Shown piece by piece: positions 7,734 to 15,801 of a stretch of DNA of 40,144 bases (position 1 is the stretch's first letter; every line of letters begins with the position of its first letter). The position numbers were made by a program, and so were the translations under genes. The DNA is taken from positions 1-40,144 of the forward strand of contig JBBFLF010000012.1 in NCBI GenBank assembly GCA_037481655.1, in the 5' to 3' direction. This stretch comes from Desulfobaccales bacterium (GTDB lineage: Bacteria > Desulfobacterota > Desulfobaccia > Desulfobaccales > 0-14-0-80-60-11). Below the pieces are notes generated by a model. It had not been told where the DNA came from, searched no databases, and was given only the letters and a program-made list of their open reading frames with translations.

Positions 7734-7943
7734 ATGAGGGGCGCACTGCAGTGGGCGGGAGTGGCGGTGGGAACGGCAGTGCTGACGGCCTTGGGGGTCC
7801 TGTGGCTTCTGGGGCGGCGGGCGGTGGTCCGCTTTCGCCGGGAACGGCGGGAGAAAAACTTCCTGCCGGAAGGCACGATGGTCTCCCACCCGGTGCCTCG
7901 GATTTCCTCTCAGGAAAATCGGGAGCCGCATAAGAGAGATTAG
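7734..7943 (+). CDS. 69-aa single-pass membrane microprotein
   Basis: One hydrophobic helix (about residues 5-27, QWAGVAVGTAVLTALGVLWLL) is followed by a strongly basic stretch (RRAVVRFRRERREK) and a polar tail. That layout predicts N-out/C-in by the positive-inside rule. GAGG, overlapping the yedF stop, sits five bases before the ATG, supporting coupled translation. I do not recognise a family. It could anchor YedF or an associated carrier to the membrane, but that is inference from position only. Confidence 0.6.
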   Translation: MRGALQWAGVAVGTAVLTALGVLWLLGRRAVVRFRRERREKNFLPEGTMVSHPVPRISSQENREPHKRD

Positions 7944-8030
7944 CCGCGTCTGAGGCCTGCCGGGATTTTTTTCCTCTCCCTTTACTATGCCCGGGGCCCG
8001 TTCCCGGAAAACCTGGCAAATTTTCCCCGC

Positions 8031-8056
8031 CTAAGATATTCTAAGATCGGAAGATA
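8031..8056. repeat. Short direct repeats before msbA
   Basis: CTAAGAT occurs at 8031 and again at 8041, exactly ten bases (about one helical turn) apart, followed by GAAGAT at 8050. The cluster lies 23-48 nt before the msbA ATG. Phased repeats of this kind can be operator half-sites, but the copies are short. Confidence 0.3.
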
Positions 8057-8078
8057 ACCGCCCTTCGCGTTGCAAACC

Positions 8079-9869
8079 ATGTGGCAGGAAGACCTGCGTC
8101 TCTATCTGCGCCTGTTGGGCTATGTGCGCCAGTATTGGCTGCGCTTCGCGGTGGCTATTGCCGCCATGGTGGGGGTCTCCGGCCTGACGGCGCTTTTGGC
8201 CTGGCTGGTGAAACCGGTCCTGGATGAGGTCTTTGTGCACCAGAAGGTGCATATGCTCTACATCCTGCCGCCTGTGATTGTGCTGTTGTATCTGGTCAAG
8301 GGAGCCCTATCCTTCCTGCACACCTACCAGATGAATTACATCGGCTTCACCACCACGGCCCGCATGCGGGAGGAGATCTTCACGCACCTGCAGCGCCAGC
8401 CCCACAGCTTTTTCGACAATCAATCCACCGGCACCCTGATGAGCCGCATCAGTTTCGATGTCATGCTCCTGCAGGAATCGGTGACCAAGGTGGTGACCAC
8501 CTTTTTCCGGGACAGCTTCACGGTGGTGGGGCTGGTGGGGGTGATCTTTTACCGGGAATGGCGGCTGGCCCTGTTTGCCATTGCGGTGCTGCCCCTGGCA
8601 GGGGTGATCGTCTATCACCTGAGCCGGCGGCTCCGGAAGCTGTCCACCGCCTCCCAGAAGTCCATGGCAGAGCTCAAGAATCTGATGCAGGAGAACTTCT
8701 CCGGCCAGCGGCTGGTGAAGGCCTTTGCCCGGGAGGATTTCGAGAGCGCCCGCTTCATCCGGGCCAACCAGCATTTTCTGCGGATCCGGCTGAAGCAGGC
8801 GGTGATGCGCAATCTGTCGCCCCCCATCATGGATTTTCTGGCCTCCCTGAGCATGGCCGGGATCATTTTTTACGGGGGCTACAATGTCATCCAGGGGTAC
8901 TCCACCCCCGGGACCTTTTTCTCCTTTCTGGCGGCCCTGCTCATGCTCTACCAGCCCATCAAGGGGCTGACCAGCGTGCATAACAGCGTGCAGGAGGGGC
9001 TGGCGGCGGCCCAGCGGGTCTTTCACCTTTTGGATCTGCCGCCGGCCATCCAGGACCGCCCCGGGGCCCGGGCCCTGCCCCCTTTGCAGCGGGAGATCCG
9101 CTACGAGCAGGTCAGCTTTACCTATGACGGCCAGAAGCCGGCCCTGGAGGACATCTGCCTCACGGTGCACAAAGGGGAGATGGTGGCCCTGGTGGGGCCC
9201 AGCGGCGCCGGCAAATCCACCTTACTCAGCCTCCTCCCTCGCTTTTATGAGGTGAGTGCCGGCGCTATCCTCATTGACGGGGTGGACATCCGGGACGTCA
9301 CCTTGGCGAGTCTGAGGGGGCAGATCGGCGTGGTGAGCCAACAGACCTTCCTCTTCAACGAAACGGTGCGCTTCAATGTGGCCTATGGCCGCCCCGAGGC
9401 CAGCGAGGCGGAGATCATCCAGGCCCTCAAGCACGCCAACGCCTGGGATTTCGTGCAGGCGTTGCCCGAGGGGCTGGATACGGTGATCGGCGAACGGGGG
9501 GTGCGGCTCTCCGGGGGGGAGCAGCAGCGCCTGGCCATCGCCCGGGCCATTCTGAAGGACCCGCCCATCCTCATCCTGGATGAGGCCACCTCCTCGCTGG
9601 ATTCCGAATCCGAGAGGCTGGTGCAGGAGGCTCTGGACCGGCTGGTGGTGGGGCGCACCACCCTGGTCATCGCCCATCGCCTCTCCACGGTGATGGGGGC
9701 CAGTCGCATCGTGGTCCTGGATGCCGGCCGGATAGTGGAGGTGGGGCCCCATACGGAGCTCCTGAAGCGGGGCGGCCTCTATCGGCGGCTGTATGAGATG
9801 CAGTTCGGCCCGGCGGGAGTGGTGGCCCTGCCCCGGGCCGCCTCCTTCCAGCGGTTATCCCGGAGCTGA
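8079..9869 (+). CDS. msbA: Lipid A export ABC transporter/permease MsbA
   Basis: A 596-aa fused membrane-plus-ATPase half transporter that flips lipid A-core across the inner membrane. Six helices occupy about residues 18-300. The nucleotide-binding domain has Walker A GPSGAGKST (373-381), a Q-loop (VVSQQTFLFNETV), the signature LSGGEQQRLAIARA from about 477, Walker B ILILDEATSSLD, and the H-loop IAHRLST. It heads an LPS operon, 27 nt before the LpxK fusion, which fits the classical msbA-lpxK pair. A TTG at 8070 is an alternative start in the same frame; neither has a strong ribosome binding site. Confidence 0.93.
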   Translation: MWQEDLRLYLRLLGYVRQYWLRFAVAIAAMVGVSGLTALLAWLVKPVLDEVFVHQKVHMLYILPPVIVLLYLVKGALSFLHTYQMNYIGFTTTARMREEIFTHLQRQPHSFFDNQSTGTLMSRISFDVMLLQESVTKVVTTFFRDSFTVVGLVGVIFYREWRLALFAIAVLPLAGVIVYHLSRRLRKLSTASQKSMAELKNLMQENFSGQRLVKAFAREDFESARFIRANQHFLRIRLKQAVMRNLSPPIMDFLASLSMAGIIFYGGYNVIQGYSTPGTFFSFLAALLMLYQPIKGLTSVHNSVQEGLAAAQRVFHLLDLPPAIQDRPGARALPPLQREIRYEQVSFTYDGQKPALEDICLTVHKGEMVALVGPSGAGKSTLLSLLPRFYEVSAGAILIDGVDIRDVTLASLRGQIGVVSQQTFLFNETVRFNVAYGRPEASEAEIIQALKHANAWDFVQALPEGLDTVIGERGVRLSGGEQQRLAIARAILKDPPILILDEATSSLDSESERLVQEALDRLVVGRTTLVIAHRLSTVMGASRIVVLDAGRIVEVGPHTELLKRGGLYRRLYEMQFGPAGVVALPRAASFQRLSRS

Positions 9870-9896
9870 AACCTTTTCGGCGCCTCCTCTCCTCTG

Positions 9897-12164
9897 ATGA
9901 TTGCTCCCGTGTTTCACGCTGCAGAGGGCAAGGACAACGGTGCCGTGGGCTGGCCCCTGGCCCGGTTCCTGGGGGTGGCCCCGTCTCCGGTGCTGGCCGC
10001 CGTGGCCCGGGGGGCAGCGGTGCTCTACGGCGCCGGGGCTGCCGCCCGACGGGCCTGGTACCAACGGGGCTGGGGGCGGGTGCAGCGGCTGCCGGCCCCG
10101 GTGGTGAGCGTGGGCAACCTGGCGGTGGGCGGCACCGGGAAGACCCCCTTGGTGGCCTACCTGGCCCGGGAGCTGCAAAAAAAGGGGCTTAAGGTGGTGA
10201 TCCTCAGCCGGGGGTATGGGGGCCAAGCCACCGCGGCCACCTGCATCTCCGACGGCTCCCGGGTGCGGGTGAGACCGCCTGTGGCCGGGGATGAGGCCTT
10301 TCTCCTGGCCCGGGACTTGCCCGGGGTGCCGGTTTATACCGGCCGCTGCCGCTATGAGGCCGGTCTTATGGCCTGGCGGCGCCATCAGCCGGACCTCTTC
10401 CTGCTGGATGACGGCCTGCAGCACTTTCAGCTCCATCGGGACCTGGAGCTGGTGCTCCTGGATGCCGAGGCGTCCCTGGGGAACGGGCGGCTCTTGCCGG
10501 CGGGGCCACTCCGGGAGGCCCCGGAGGTGCTGAGGCTGGCAGACTTCTTGGTCCTGAGCCGCTATCGGCCGGAGCGGCATCAGGGGGCTCTGACCCGGCT
10601 CAGCACCCAGTTTCCGGAGCAGGAGATCCTCACCGCCAGTATCCGGCCGGAGGCTCTGTATCGGTATCCGGGGGGAGAGAAGCTGGATTTGACGGCGCTG
10701 GCCGCCATGCCGGTCCTGGCCTTTGCCGGCCTGGCCCGGCCGCAGGTCTTTCGGGAGACCCTGACGGAGCTGGGGGCGCAGCTCACGGGGTGGCGGGCTT
10801 TCCCGGATCATCACCCTTACCGCGGCCGGGAAATCCAAGAACTGGTGGCCGCGGCTCAGGCCGGAGGCGCCGGGGCCTTGCTTACCACCGCCAAGGATTG
10901 GGCCCGGCTGGGCGAAAAATGGCAGGCGCCCTTGCCCCTCTTGGTCCTGGAGGTGGCCGCCCGCCTGGAGCCCTGGGAGGCGCTGTGGCTGCGGGTGAGC
11001 GAGCTGGTCAACGGGGAGAGGAACCGGCCGTTGTGGTACACCCACGCCCCCCACAGGCACGAGGAGGATGAGCCTGCCAAGGTCTCGTGGCCGCCTGGCC
11101 CAATGGTGTGGCGGGCCTGGCAGGGCCTGACGGTGCGGGGGCGCCCCCCCCAGCCCCGGGACGTGCGACGCCTGCTGGTGCGGGCCCCCAACTGGCTGGG
11201 GGACGCGGTGATGAGCCTGCCGGTGCTGGAGGGTTTGAGGCGGCGTTTCCCCAACGCCAAGCTCACGGTGCTGGCGGTGCCCCGGGTGGCGCCGCTTTTT
11301 CTGCACCACCCCCTGGTGCAGGAGGTGCGGGAGCTTGCCCCTGGTATGCGGGGGTGGGCCTCATTGCTGGCTTTGCGAGGCCGGTTCGATCTGGCCGTGG
11401 CCCTTCCCAACTCCTTTGCCGCCGCCCTGGGGCTGTTTCTGGCCGGGGCCCGGGTGCGGGCCGGATATGCAGCGGACGGCCGCAGCGGGCTGTTGACGTT
11501 GGCGGTGCATGGCCGGGAGGCTCTGATGGCAGTACACTTGGTATATTATTACCTGGGAGTGCTCCGGGCCTTCGGGGAACTCACCGAAGAGGACGTGGTC
11601 CCGCCCCGGTTATATCTCACCCCGGCAGACAAAGCCCAAGGGGCGGCCCTGCTGGGGCGAGGGGGCCCGTGGGTGGGGTTGGCCCCGGGGGCGGCCTATG
11701 GCCCCGCCAAACGCTGGCCGGCCGAACGCTTTGCAGAGGTGGCCCGGGAGCTGGCCACGGAGGCCGGCGTTCGGCCGGTGATCCTGGGCGGCCCGGGGGA
11801 GGCAGAGGTGGCGGAAGAGGTGGCGGCCCAGGCGGGGGTGCCCGTGGTCAATCTGGCCGGGCGCACCACCCTGCGCCAGGTCCTGGGCGTGCTCTCCCAC
11901 CTAAGTGTCCTGATTACCAACGATTCGGGGCTGATGCATGCCGCGGCCGCTTTGGGGGTGCCGCTGGTGGCCATCTTCGGCTCCACCGACCCTTATGTGA
12001 CCGGGCCGGTCAGCCGCCGGGCCACCATTATCACTCACCCCCAGGACTGCAGCCCCTGTTTCCGGCGGACCTGTGAGCAGAATTACCGGTGTCTCACTGA
12101 CGTGAGCGTGGCCGAGGTGGCGGCGGCGGCCCGTCTGTGGCTGGCCGCGGGGCCGGTCAGGTGA
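9897..12164 (+). CDS. LpxK-WaaF fusion: tetraacyldisaccharide 4'-kinase / heptosyltransferase II
   Basis: A single 755-aa frame encodes two enzymes. Residues about 1-375 are LpxK, the kinase that adds the 4'-phosphate of lipid A: an N-terminal amphipathic segment, Walker A VGGTGKTPL at about 77-85, and the DDGLQHFQLHRDLE motif from 171. Residues about 420-755 are an ADP-heptose:LPS heptosyltransferase II (GT9): APNWLGDAVMSLP at about 430-442, GLAPGAAYGPAKRWP, NDSGLMHAAAALGVPLVAIFGSTDP from 675, and the C-terminal CSPC-C-RCL cysteine block. The 45-residue linker is polar and Pro-rich. LpxK and WaaF are normally separate proteins. A separately translated WaaF from an internal start (for example ATG 11103) is possible. 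A frameshift artefact is unlikely because both domains are intact and in frame. Confidence 0.92.
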   Translation: MIAPVFHAAEGKDNGAVGWPLARFLGVAPSPVLAAVARGAAVLYGAGAAARRAWYQRGWGRVQRLPAPVVSVGNLAVGGTGKTPLVAYLARELQKKGLKVVILSRGYGGQATAATCISDGSRVRVRPPVAGDEAFLLARDLPGVPVYTGRCRYEAGLMAWRRHQPDLFLLDDGLQHFQLHRDLELVLLDAEASLGNGRLLPAGPLREAPEVLRLADFLVLSRYRPERHQGALTRLSTQFPEQEILTASIRPEALYRYPGGEKLDLTALAAMPVLAFAGLARPQVFRETLTELGAQLTGWRAFPDHHPYRGREIQELVAAAQAGGAGALLTTAKDWARLGEKWQAPLPLLVLEVAARLEPWEALWLRVSELVNGERNRPLWYTHAPHRHEEDEPAKVSWPPGPMVWRAWQGLTVRGRPPQPRDVRRLLVRAPNWLGDAVMSLPVLEGLRRRFPNAKLTVLAVPRVAPLFLHHPLVQEVRELAPGMRGWASLLALRGRFDLAVALPNSFAAALGLFLAGARVRAGYAADGRSGLLTLAVHGREALMAVHLVYYYLGVLRAFGELTEEDVVPPRLYLTPADKAQGAALLGRGGPWVGLAPGAAYGPAKRWPAERFAEVARELATEAGVRPVILGGPGEAEVAEEVAAQAGVPVVNLAGRTTLRQVLGVLSHLSVLITNDSGLMHAAAALGVPLVAIFGSTDPYVTGPVSRRATIITHPQDCSPCFRRTCEQNYRCLTDVSVAEVAAAARLWLAAGPVR

Positions 12165-12175
12165 AATTGCCACTT

Positions 12176-12757
12176 ATGAGGCCGGATCTCAGCCAGGTGG
12201 CCGTCTTTCTGGACCGGGACGGCACCATCAACGAGGAGATGGGCTACATCAACCATCTCAGCCGGCTGGTGCTGCTGCCCGGGGCGGCGGCAGGCATCGC
12301 CCGGCTGAACCGGGCAGGGCTCAAGGTGCTGGTGGTCACCAATCAATCCGGGGTGGCCCGGGGTTATTTTCCGGCGGAGATGGTGGAGCGGGTGCACGCC
12401 CGCCTCATGGAGCTTCTGGTCGCCGGGGGCGCCCGGCTGGATGGCATCTACACCTGCCTCCATGGGCCCCAGGACGGCTGTGACTGCCGCAAGCCCAAGC
12501 CCGGCCTGCTTTTGCAGGCGGCGGCGGAGCACGGGCTGGATCTCAGGCGCTGCTACCTGGTGGGCGACCGCTACAACGACCTCCTCACCGCCGCGGCGGC
12601 GGGGGCGCAGGGGATTCTGGTGCTCACCGGCTATGGCCGGGGGGAGCTGGAGCTCCACAGCGCCGCCTGGGAGATCCGGCCCCGGAAGGTGGCGGCGGAC
12701 CTGGAGGAGGCCGCCCGCTTCATCCTGGCGGAGCTGGGATTGGAACCGGCCCCATGA
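12176..12757 (+). CDS. gmhB: D-glycero-D-manno-heptose 1,7-bisphosphate 7-phosphatase
   Basis: A HAD-family phosphatase (193 aa) that removes the 7-phosphate in ADP-heptose synthesis, supplying the donor for the flanking heptosyltransferases. Motif I is FLDRDGTIN (Asp13, Asp15), motif II VVTNQSG, and motif III a Lys in CRKPKPG followed by VGDRYNDL. The zinc loop CLHGPQDGCDC that distinguishes GmhB from histidinol phosphatase is present. A GTG at 12161 overlapping the upstream stop (GTGA) is a plausible alternative start that adds five residues. The 3' end overlaps waaC by four bases. Confidence 0.9.
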   Translation: MRPDLSQVAVFLDRDGTINEEMGYINHLSRLVLLPGAAAGIARLNRAGLKVLVVTNQSGVARGYFPAEMVERVHARLMELLVAGGARLDGIYTCLHGPQDGCDCRKPKPGLLLQAAAEHGLDLRRCYLVGDRYNDLLTAAAAGAQGILVLTGYGRGELELHSAAWEIRPRKVAADLEEAARFILAELGLEPAP

Positions 12758-13782
12758 GCGCCGCCCCTCGCTTCCTCCTCGTCAAGCTCAGCTCCTTCGG
12801 GGATGTGATCCATGCCCTGCCCACCCTGGAGGCCCTGCGGCAGGCCCACCCCCAGGCAGAGATCACCTGGCTGGTGGAGGAGGCCTTTGCGCCGCTGCTC
12901 CTCGGCCATCCGGCCCTGGACCGGGTGTGGGCCGTGCCCCGGCTCAGGCCGGGCCGGCCGGGGGCCTGGCAGGAGCTTCGGCGGCTTCTGGTCGTGGTCC
13001 GGCAGGTGCGCCAGGAACGGTTTGACGCAGTTCTGGACCTGCAGGGGCTGCTCAAGAGCGCAGTTTGGGTGGCCCTGGCCAAAAGTCCCCGGAAAGTGGG
13101 GTATGACTGCACCCGGGAGCTGAGTTACCTGGCCCTGACGGAAAGGCTGCCCCCATATGACCCTGAGGCCCATGCGGTGCGGCGTTATCTGGATCTGGCC
13201 CGGCACCTGGGGGCTTACGTCAACACGCCACGTTTTCGCCTGGAGCACCTGGTGCGGGAGCCGGAGGGCGTCAGCGGCCTCCTGAACCGGGGGGAATGGG
13301 TGGTGCTTCATGCCGGGGCCCGGTGGGCGAGCAAAAGGTGGCCGGTGGGGCATTGGGCCACCCTGGCGGCGGCCCTGCAAAGGCAGGGGCTCCGGGTGGC
13401 CCTGACCGGGAGCGGGGCCGACCGGGGGCTCACGCAGGCCATCGCGGCTGAGGCGGGAGGCGGGATCCTGGATCTGGCCGGGCGCACCGGCCTGGGTGAG
13501 TTGGCCTGGGTACTTAGGCACGCCCGGGCAATGGTGACGGTGGACACCGGGCCGATGCATCTGGCCGCGGCTTTGGAGACCCCGGTGGTGGCGCTCTTTG
13601 GGCCCACTGCGCCCTGGCGCACCGGGCCTTTCGGGGCGGGGCATGAAATTCTCCGGCTGGACCTGCCCTGCAGTCCCTGCTTTCGGCGGCGGTGCGCCGA
13701 GCCCCGCTGCCTGACGGAGCTTTCTCCGGAAGAGGCGCTGGCGGGGGTGGCGAGAGTCTTGAGCCGCCCGTCCCTGCCTTGA
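12754..13782 (+). CDS. waaC: Lipopolysaccharide heptosyltransferase I
   Basis: A 342-aa GT9 enzyme that transfers the first L,D-heptose onto Kdo of the LPS inner core. The N-terminal LLVKLSSFGDVIHALPTLEALR with the catalytic Asp in GDVIHALP is the WaaC hallmark, followed by DLQGLLKSA, HAGARWASKRWP, and the donor site TVDTGPMHLAAALETPVVALFGPTAP. The C-terminus carries the CSPCFRRRCAEPRCL cysteine block also seen in the WaaF domain upstream. The start overlaps gmhB (ATGA). Length matches the family. Confidence 0.92.
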   Translation: MSAAPRFLLVKLSSFGDVIHALPTLEALRQAHPQAEITWLVEEAFAPLLLGHPALDRVWAVPRLRPGRPGAWQELRRLLVVVRQVRQERFDAVLDLQGLLKSAVWVALAKSPRKVGYDCTRELSYLALTERLPPYDPEAHAVRRYLDLARHLGAYVNTPRFRLEHLVREPEGVSGLLNRGEWVVLHAGARWASKRWPVGHWATLAAALQRQGLRVALTGSGADRGLTQAIAAEAGGGILDLAGRTGLGELAWVLRHARAMVTVDTGPMHLAAALETPVVALFGPTAPWRTGPFGAGHEILRLDLPCSPCFRRRCAEPRCLTELSPEEALAGVARVLSRPSLP

Positions 13783-13806
13783 TAGGATGGAACTGGTAGA
13801 GCTGCG

Positions 13807-13860
13807 GTGGGGGGCCAGGGAGCCATGGCTCCCGCATCCTTTTCCCTGGCGTTTCCCCCC
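13807..13860. repeat. Intergenic palindrome copy between waaC and the Trm112-like gene
   Basis: GGGGGGCCAGGGAGCCATGGCTCCC contains the perfect 16-base palindrome GGGAGCCATGGCTCCC at 13818-13833; the left extension GGGGGGCCA pairs in part with TTTTCCCTGGCG and CCCCCC to the right. The core matches the family seen at 1-60 and 28268-28385. It lies inside the LPS operon, so it would be transcribed and could affect mRNA stability or partial termination. Confidence 0.55.
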
Positions 13861-13911
13861 GTATGAACCGCAGTGGCGGCCAGGAGTTCGGACCCCGCAA
13901 GGGAGGGTGCC

Positions 13912-14085
13912 ATGGGCATCAGCAAGGAGCTGCTGGAGATTCTGGTGTGTCCCCAATGCCGGGGGGATTTGCGGCTGACCCCGGAGGAAGACGGGCTCAT
14001 CTGTGAGAAGTGCCGTCTGGTGTATGAAATCCGGGATGACATTCCGGTGATGCTGCCGGAGGAGGCCAAACCCCTGCCGCAATAA
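13912..14085 (+). CDS. Trm112-like zinc-ribbon protein (YcaR family)
   Basis: A 57-aa protein with two knuckles, CPQC and CEKC, in the order CPxC-x(n)-CxxC, followed by YEIRDDIPVMLPEEA, the family's typical tail. GGGAGG lies five bases before the ATG at 13912. Bacterial members are small and of unclear role, possibly methyltransferase activators or chaperones. In Escherichia coli the homologue ycaR sits in the msbA-lpxK-kdsB cluster, so its presence inside an LPS operon is a conserved association. The stop overlaps the next start (TAATG). Confidence 0.88.
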   Translation: MGISKELLEILVCPQCRGDLRLTPEEDGLICEKCRLVYEIRDDIPVMLPEEAKPLPQ

Positions 14086-14882
14086 TGGCCGCGCCCACGC
14101 CCCGCCTGTCCGTCATCGTCATCGCCCTGAACCAGGAGGCGCATCTCAAGGCCTGCCTGGAGACGGTGCGCTTTGCCGAGGAAATCGTGGTGGTGGACAG
14201 CGGCAGCACCGACGGCACAGTGACGGTGGCCCGGCAGTTCACCGACCGGGTCATCTCTACCCAGTGGCGGGGTTTTGGGGCCACCAAGAATTTTGCCTTG
14301 GATCAGGCACGGGGCCGCTGGATCTTCAGCCTGGACACCGATGAGCGGGTGCCGCCGGCGTTGGCGGCGGAGATTGAGGCGGTGGTGGCCGCGGACGGGC
14401 CTTTCATGGGCTACCGGGTGCCCCGGAAGAATTATTTCGGCGGCCGCTGGGTGCGCTGGGGAGGCTGGTATCCGGATCTGACCCTCAGGCTGTTTCGGCG
14501 GGAGGCCGGCCGCTTCGTGGAGCGGGAGGTGCATGAGGAGGTGCGCGTACCGGGGCCGGTGGGCCGCCTGCGCACGCCGCTTTTGCACTACACCTATACC
14601 GGGGTGCGGGATTATGTGGCCCGCATGGACCGTTACGCCCGGTTGGCGGCGACGGAGATGCTCAAACAGGGCCGCCGCCCCCGGCCGGGGGAGACCCTGT
14701 GGCGGCCCTGGGGAGCCTTCTTGAAGAGCTATGTCTGGCGGCTGGGGTTTCTGGAAGGGGAGCTGGGCTTCACCCTGGCCCGGCTGGCGGCCATGTACAC
14801 CTTTCTGAAATACGCCTATCTGAGGGAATTGCTGCAGGAGAAAGACGCCCAGTGGGAGGAAGGCCGCCCCAGAGAGGGCTGA
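14085..14882 (+). CDS. GT2 glycosyltransferase, WaaE/KdtX-like
   Basis: A 265-aa GT-A fold enzyme. The nucleotide-sugar motifs SVIVIALNQEAHL, VVVDSGSTDGT and FSLDTDERV (the DxD metal site) lie in the first half, and YPDLTLRLFRR and VHEEV in the acceptor half. This pattern is typical of WaaE/KdtX, which adds glucose to heptose I of the inner core. There is one base of overlap with the Trm112-like gene. The sugar donor cannot be fixed from sequence. The C-terminal part is moderately hydrophobic, consistent with membrane association. Confidence 0.85.
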   Translation: MAAPTPRLSVIVIALNQEAHLKACLETVRFAEEIVVVDSGSTDGTVTVARQFTDRVISTQWRGFGATKNFALDQARGRWIFSLDTDERVPPALAAEIEAVVAADGPFMGYRVPRKNYFGGRWVRWGGWYPDLTLRLFRREAGRFVEREVHEEVRVPGPVGRLRTPLLHYTYTGVRDYVARMDRYARLAATEMLKQGRRPRPGETLWRPWGAFLKSYVWRLGFLEGELGFTLARLAAMYTFLKYAYLRELLQEKDAQWEEGRPREG

Positions 14883-15000
14883 GCGGGTTTGCAACCGGTG
14901 CCGTGAACCCATCCAAAGGTCAGGGGCGCTTGCTTAGGGACCGCGGGGGCATCGGGGATGAGAGTGGGAATGAGAGCGACGGGATTTGTGGGGGGAGGTC

Positions 15001-15801
15001 ATGGCTATTGATCCCACCGCCCGGATAGGCCCGGGGGTGGAGCTGGCCGAGGGGGTGGAAGTGGGCCCGGGGACCATCATTGAGGGCCCCAGCCGCATCG
15101 GGGCCGGAAGCCGCATCCTGGCGCATTCTTACATCGGCCCTTACACCACCATCGGGGCCCGCTGCCAGGTGGGCTTCGGGGCGGTGGTGGGCCATGAGCC
15201 CCAGGATTACGCCTTCCGGGGGGAGGAGAGCTACACCCTCATCGGCGATGACACCATCATCCGGGAATATGTCACCATCCACCGGGGGACCAAGCCGGGG
15301 AGCGCTACCCGGGTGGGGCAGCGCTGCTTTCTCATGGCCCTGAGCCACCTGGCGCACAACGCCCAGCTGGGGGACGACGTCATTGTGGTGAACGGCGCCC
15401 TGGTGGGGGGGTATGTGGAGGTGGCGGATCGGGCCTACATTTCCGGGCTGTGCGTCATCCATCAGTTCTGTCGGGTGGGGACCCTGGCCCTGATGCGGGG
15501 AGGCTCCCGCACCTCCCGGGATGTGCCGCCATACTGCATCATGGACGGGGACCACACGGTGCGCACCCTCAACCTGGTGGGGTTGCGACGGGCCGGCTTC
15601 ACCTCGGAGCAGATCCAGCCCCTGCGCCAGGCCTTCCGGATTCTCTTTCTGCGGCGCCGGAATATGCGGGAGGCCCTGCGGGAGGTGGAAAACGAGGTGC
15701 CCCTGACGCCGGAGGTGGCGCATCTGCTGGAGTTCATCCGCGCCTCCCGCCGGGGGGTGGCCATGGGCCCGGGCGCCGCTGGGGGTGAGGGTGAAATATA
15801 A
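15001..15801 (+). CDS. lpxA: Acyl-ACP:UDP-N-acetylglucosamine O-acyltransferase
   Basis: A 266-aa left-handed beta-helix enzyme that adds the first 3-hydroxyacyl chain to UDP-GlcNAc, the first step of lipid A synthesis. Hexapeptide repeats run from about residue 5 to 190. The LpxA blocks VTIHRGT and ALSHLAHNAQLGDD carry the catalytic His pair, and DGDHTVRTLNLVGLRRAGF marks the substrate site before the C-terminal helical bundle. The ATG at 15001 directly follows GGGGGGAGG with short spacing; a TTG at 14986 is possible. Its position among core glycosyltransferases, not in an lpxD-fabZ-lpxA cluster, is unusual. The 118 nt before it hold no other gene that I can support. Confidence 0.9.
   Translation: MAIDPTARIGPGVELAEGVEVGPGTIIEGPSRIGAGSRILAHSYIGPYTTIGARCQVGFGAVVGHEPQDYAFRGEESYTLIGDDTIIREYVTIHRGTKPGSATRVGQRCFLMALSHLAHNAQLGDDVIVVNGALVGGYVEVADRAYISGLCVIHQFCRVGTLALMRGGSRTSRDVPPYCIMDGDHTVRTLNLVGLRRAGFTSEQIQPLRQAFRILFLRRRNMREALREVENEVPLTPEVAHLLEFIRASRRGVAMGPGAAGGEGEI

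Noticed and set aside
9855-14082. Long open frames on the minus strand (about 480 codons each) opposite the LPS genes
   Set aside because: They are antisense to well-identified LpxK-WaaF, WaaC and Trm112-like genes; high GC removes stop codons, and the translations have low-complexity Gly/Pro/Arg/His composition.
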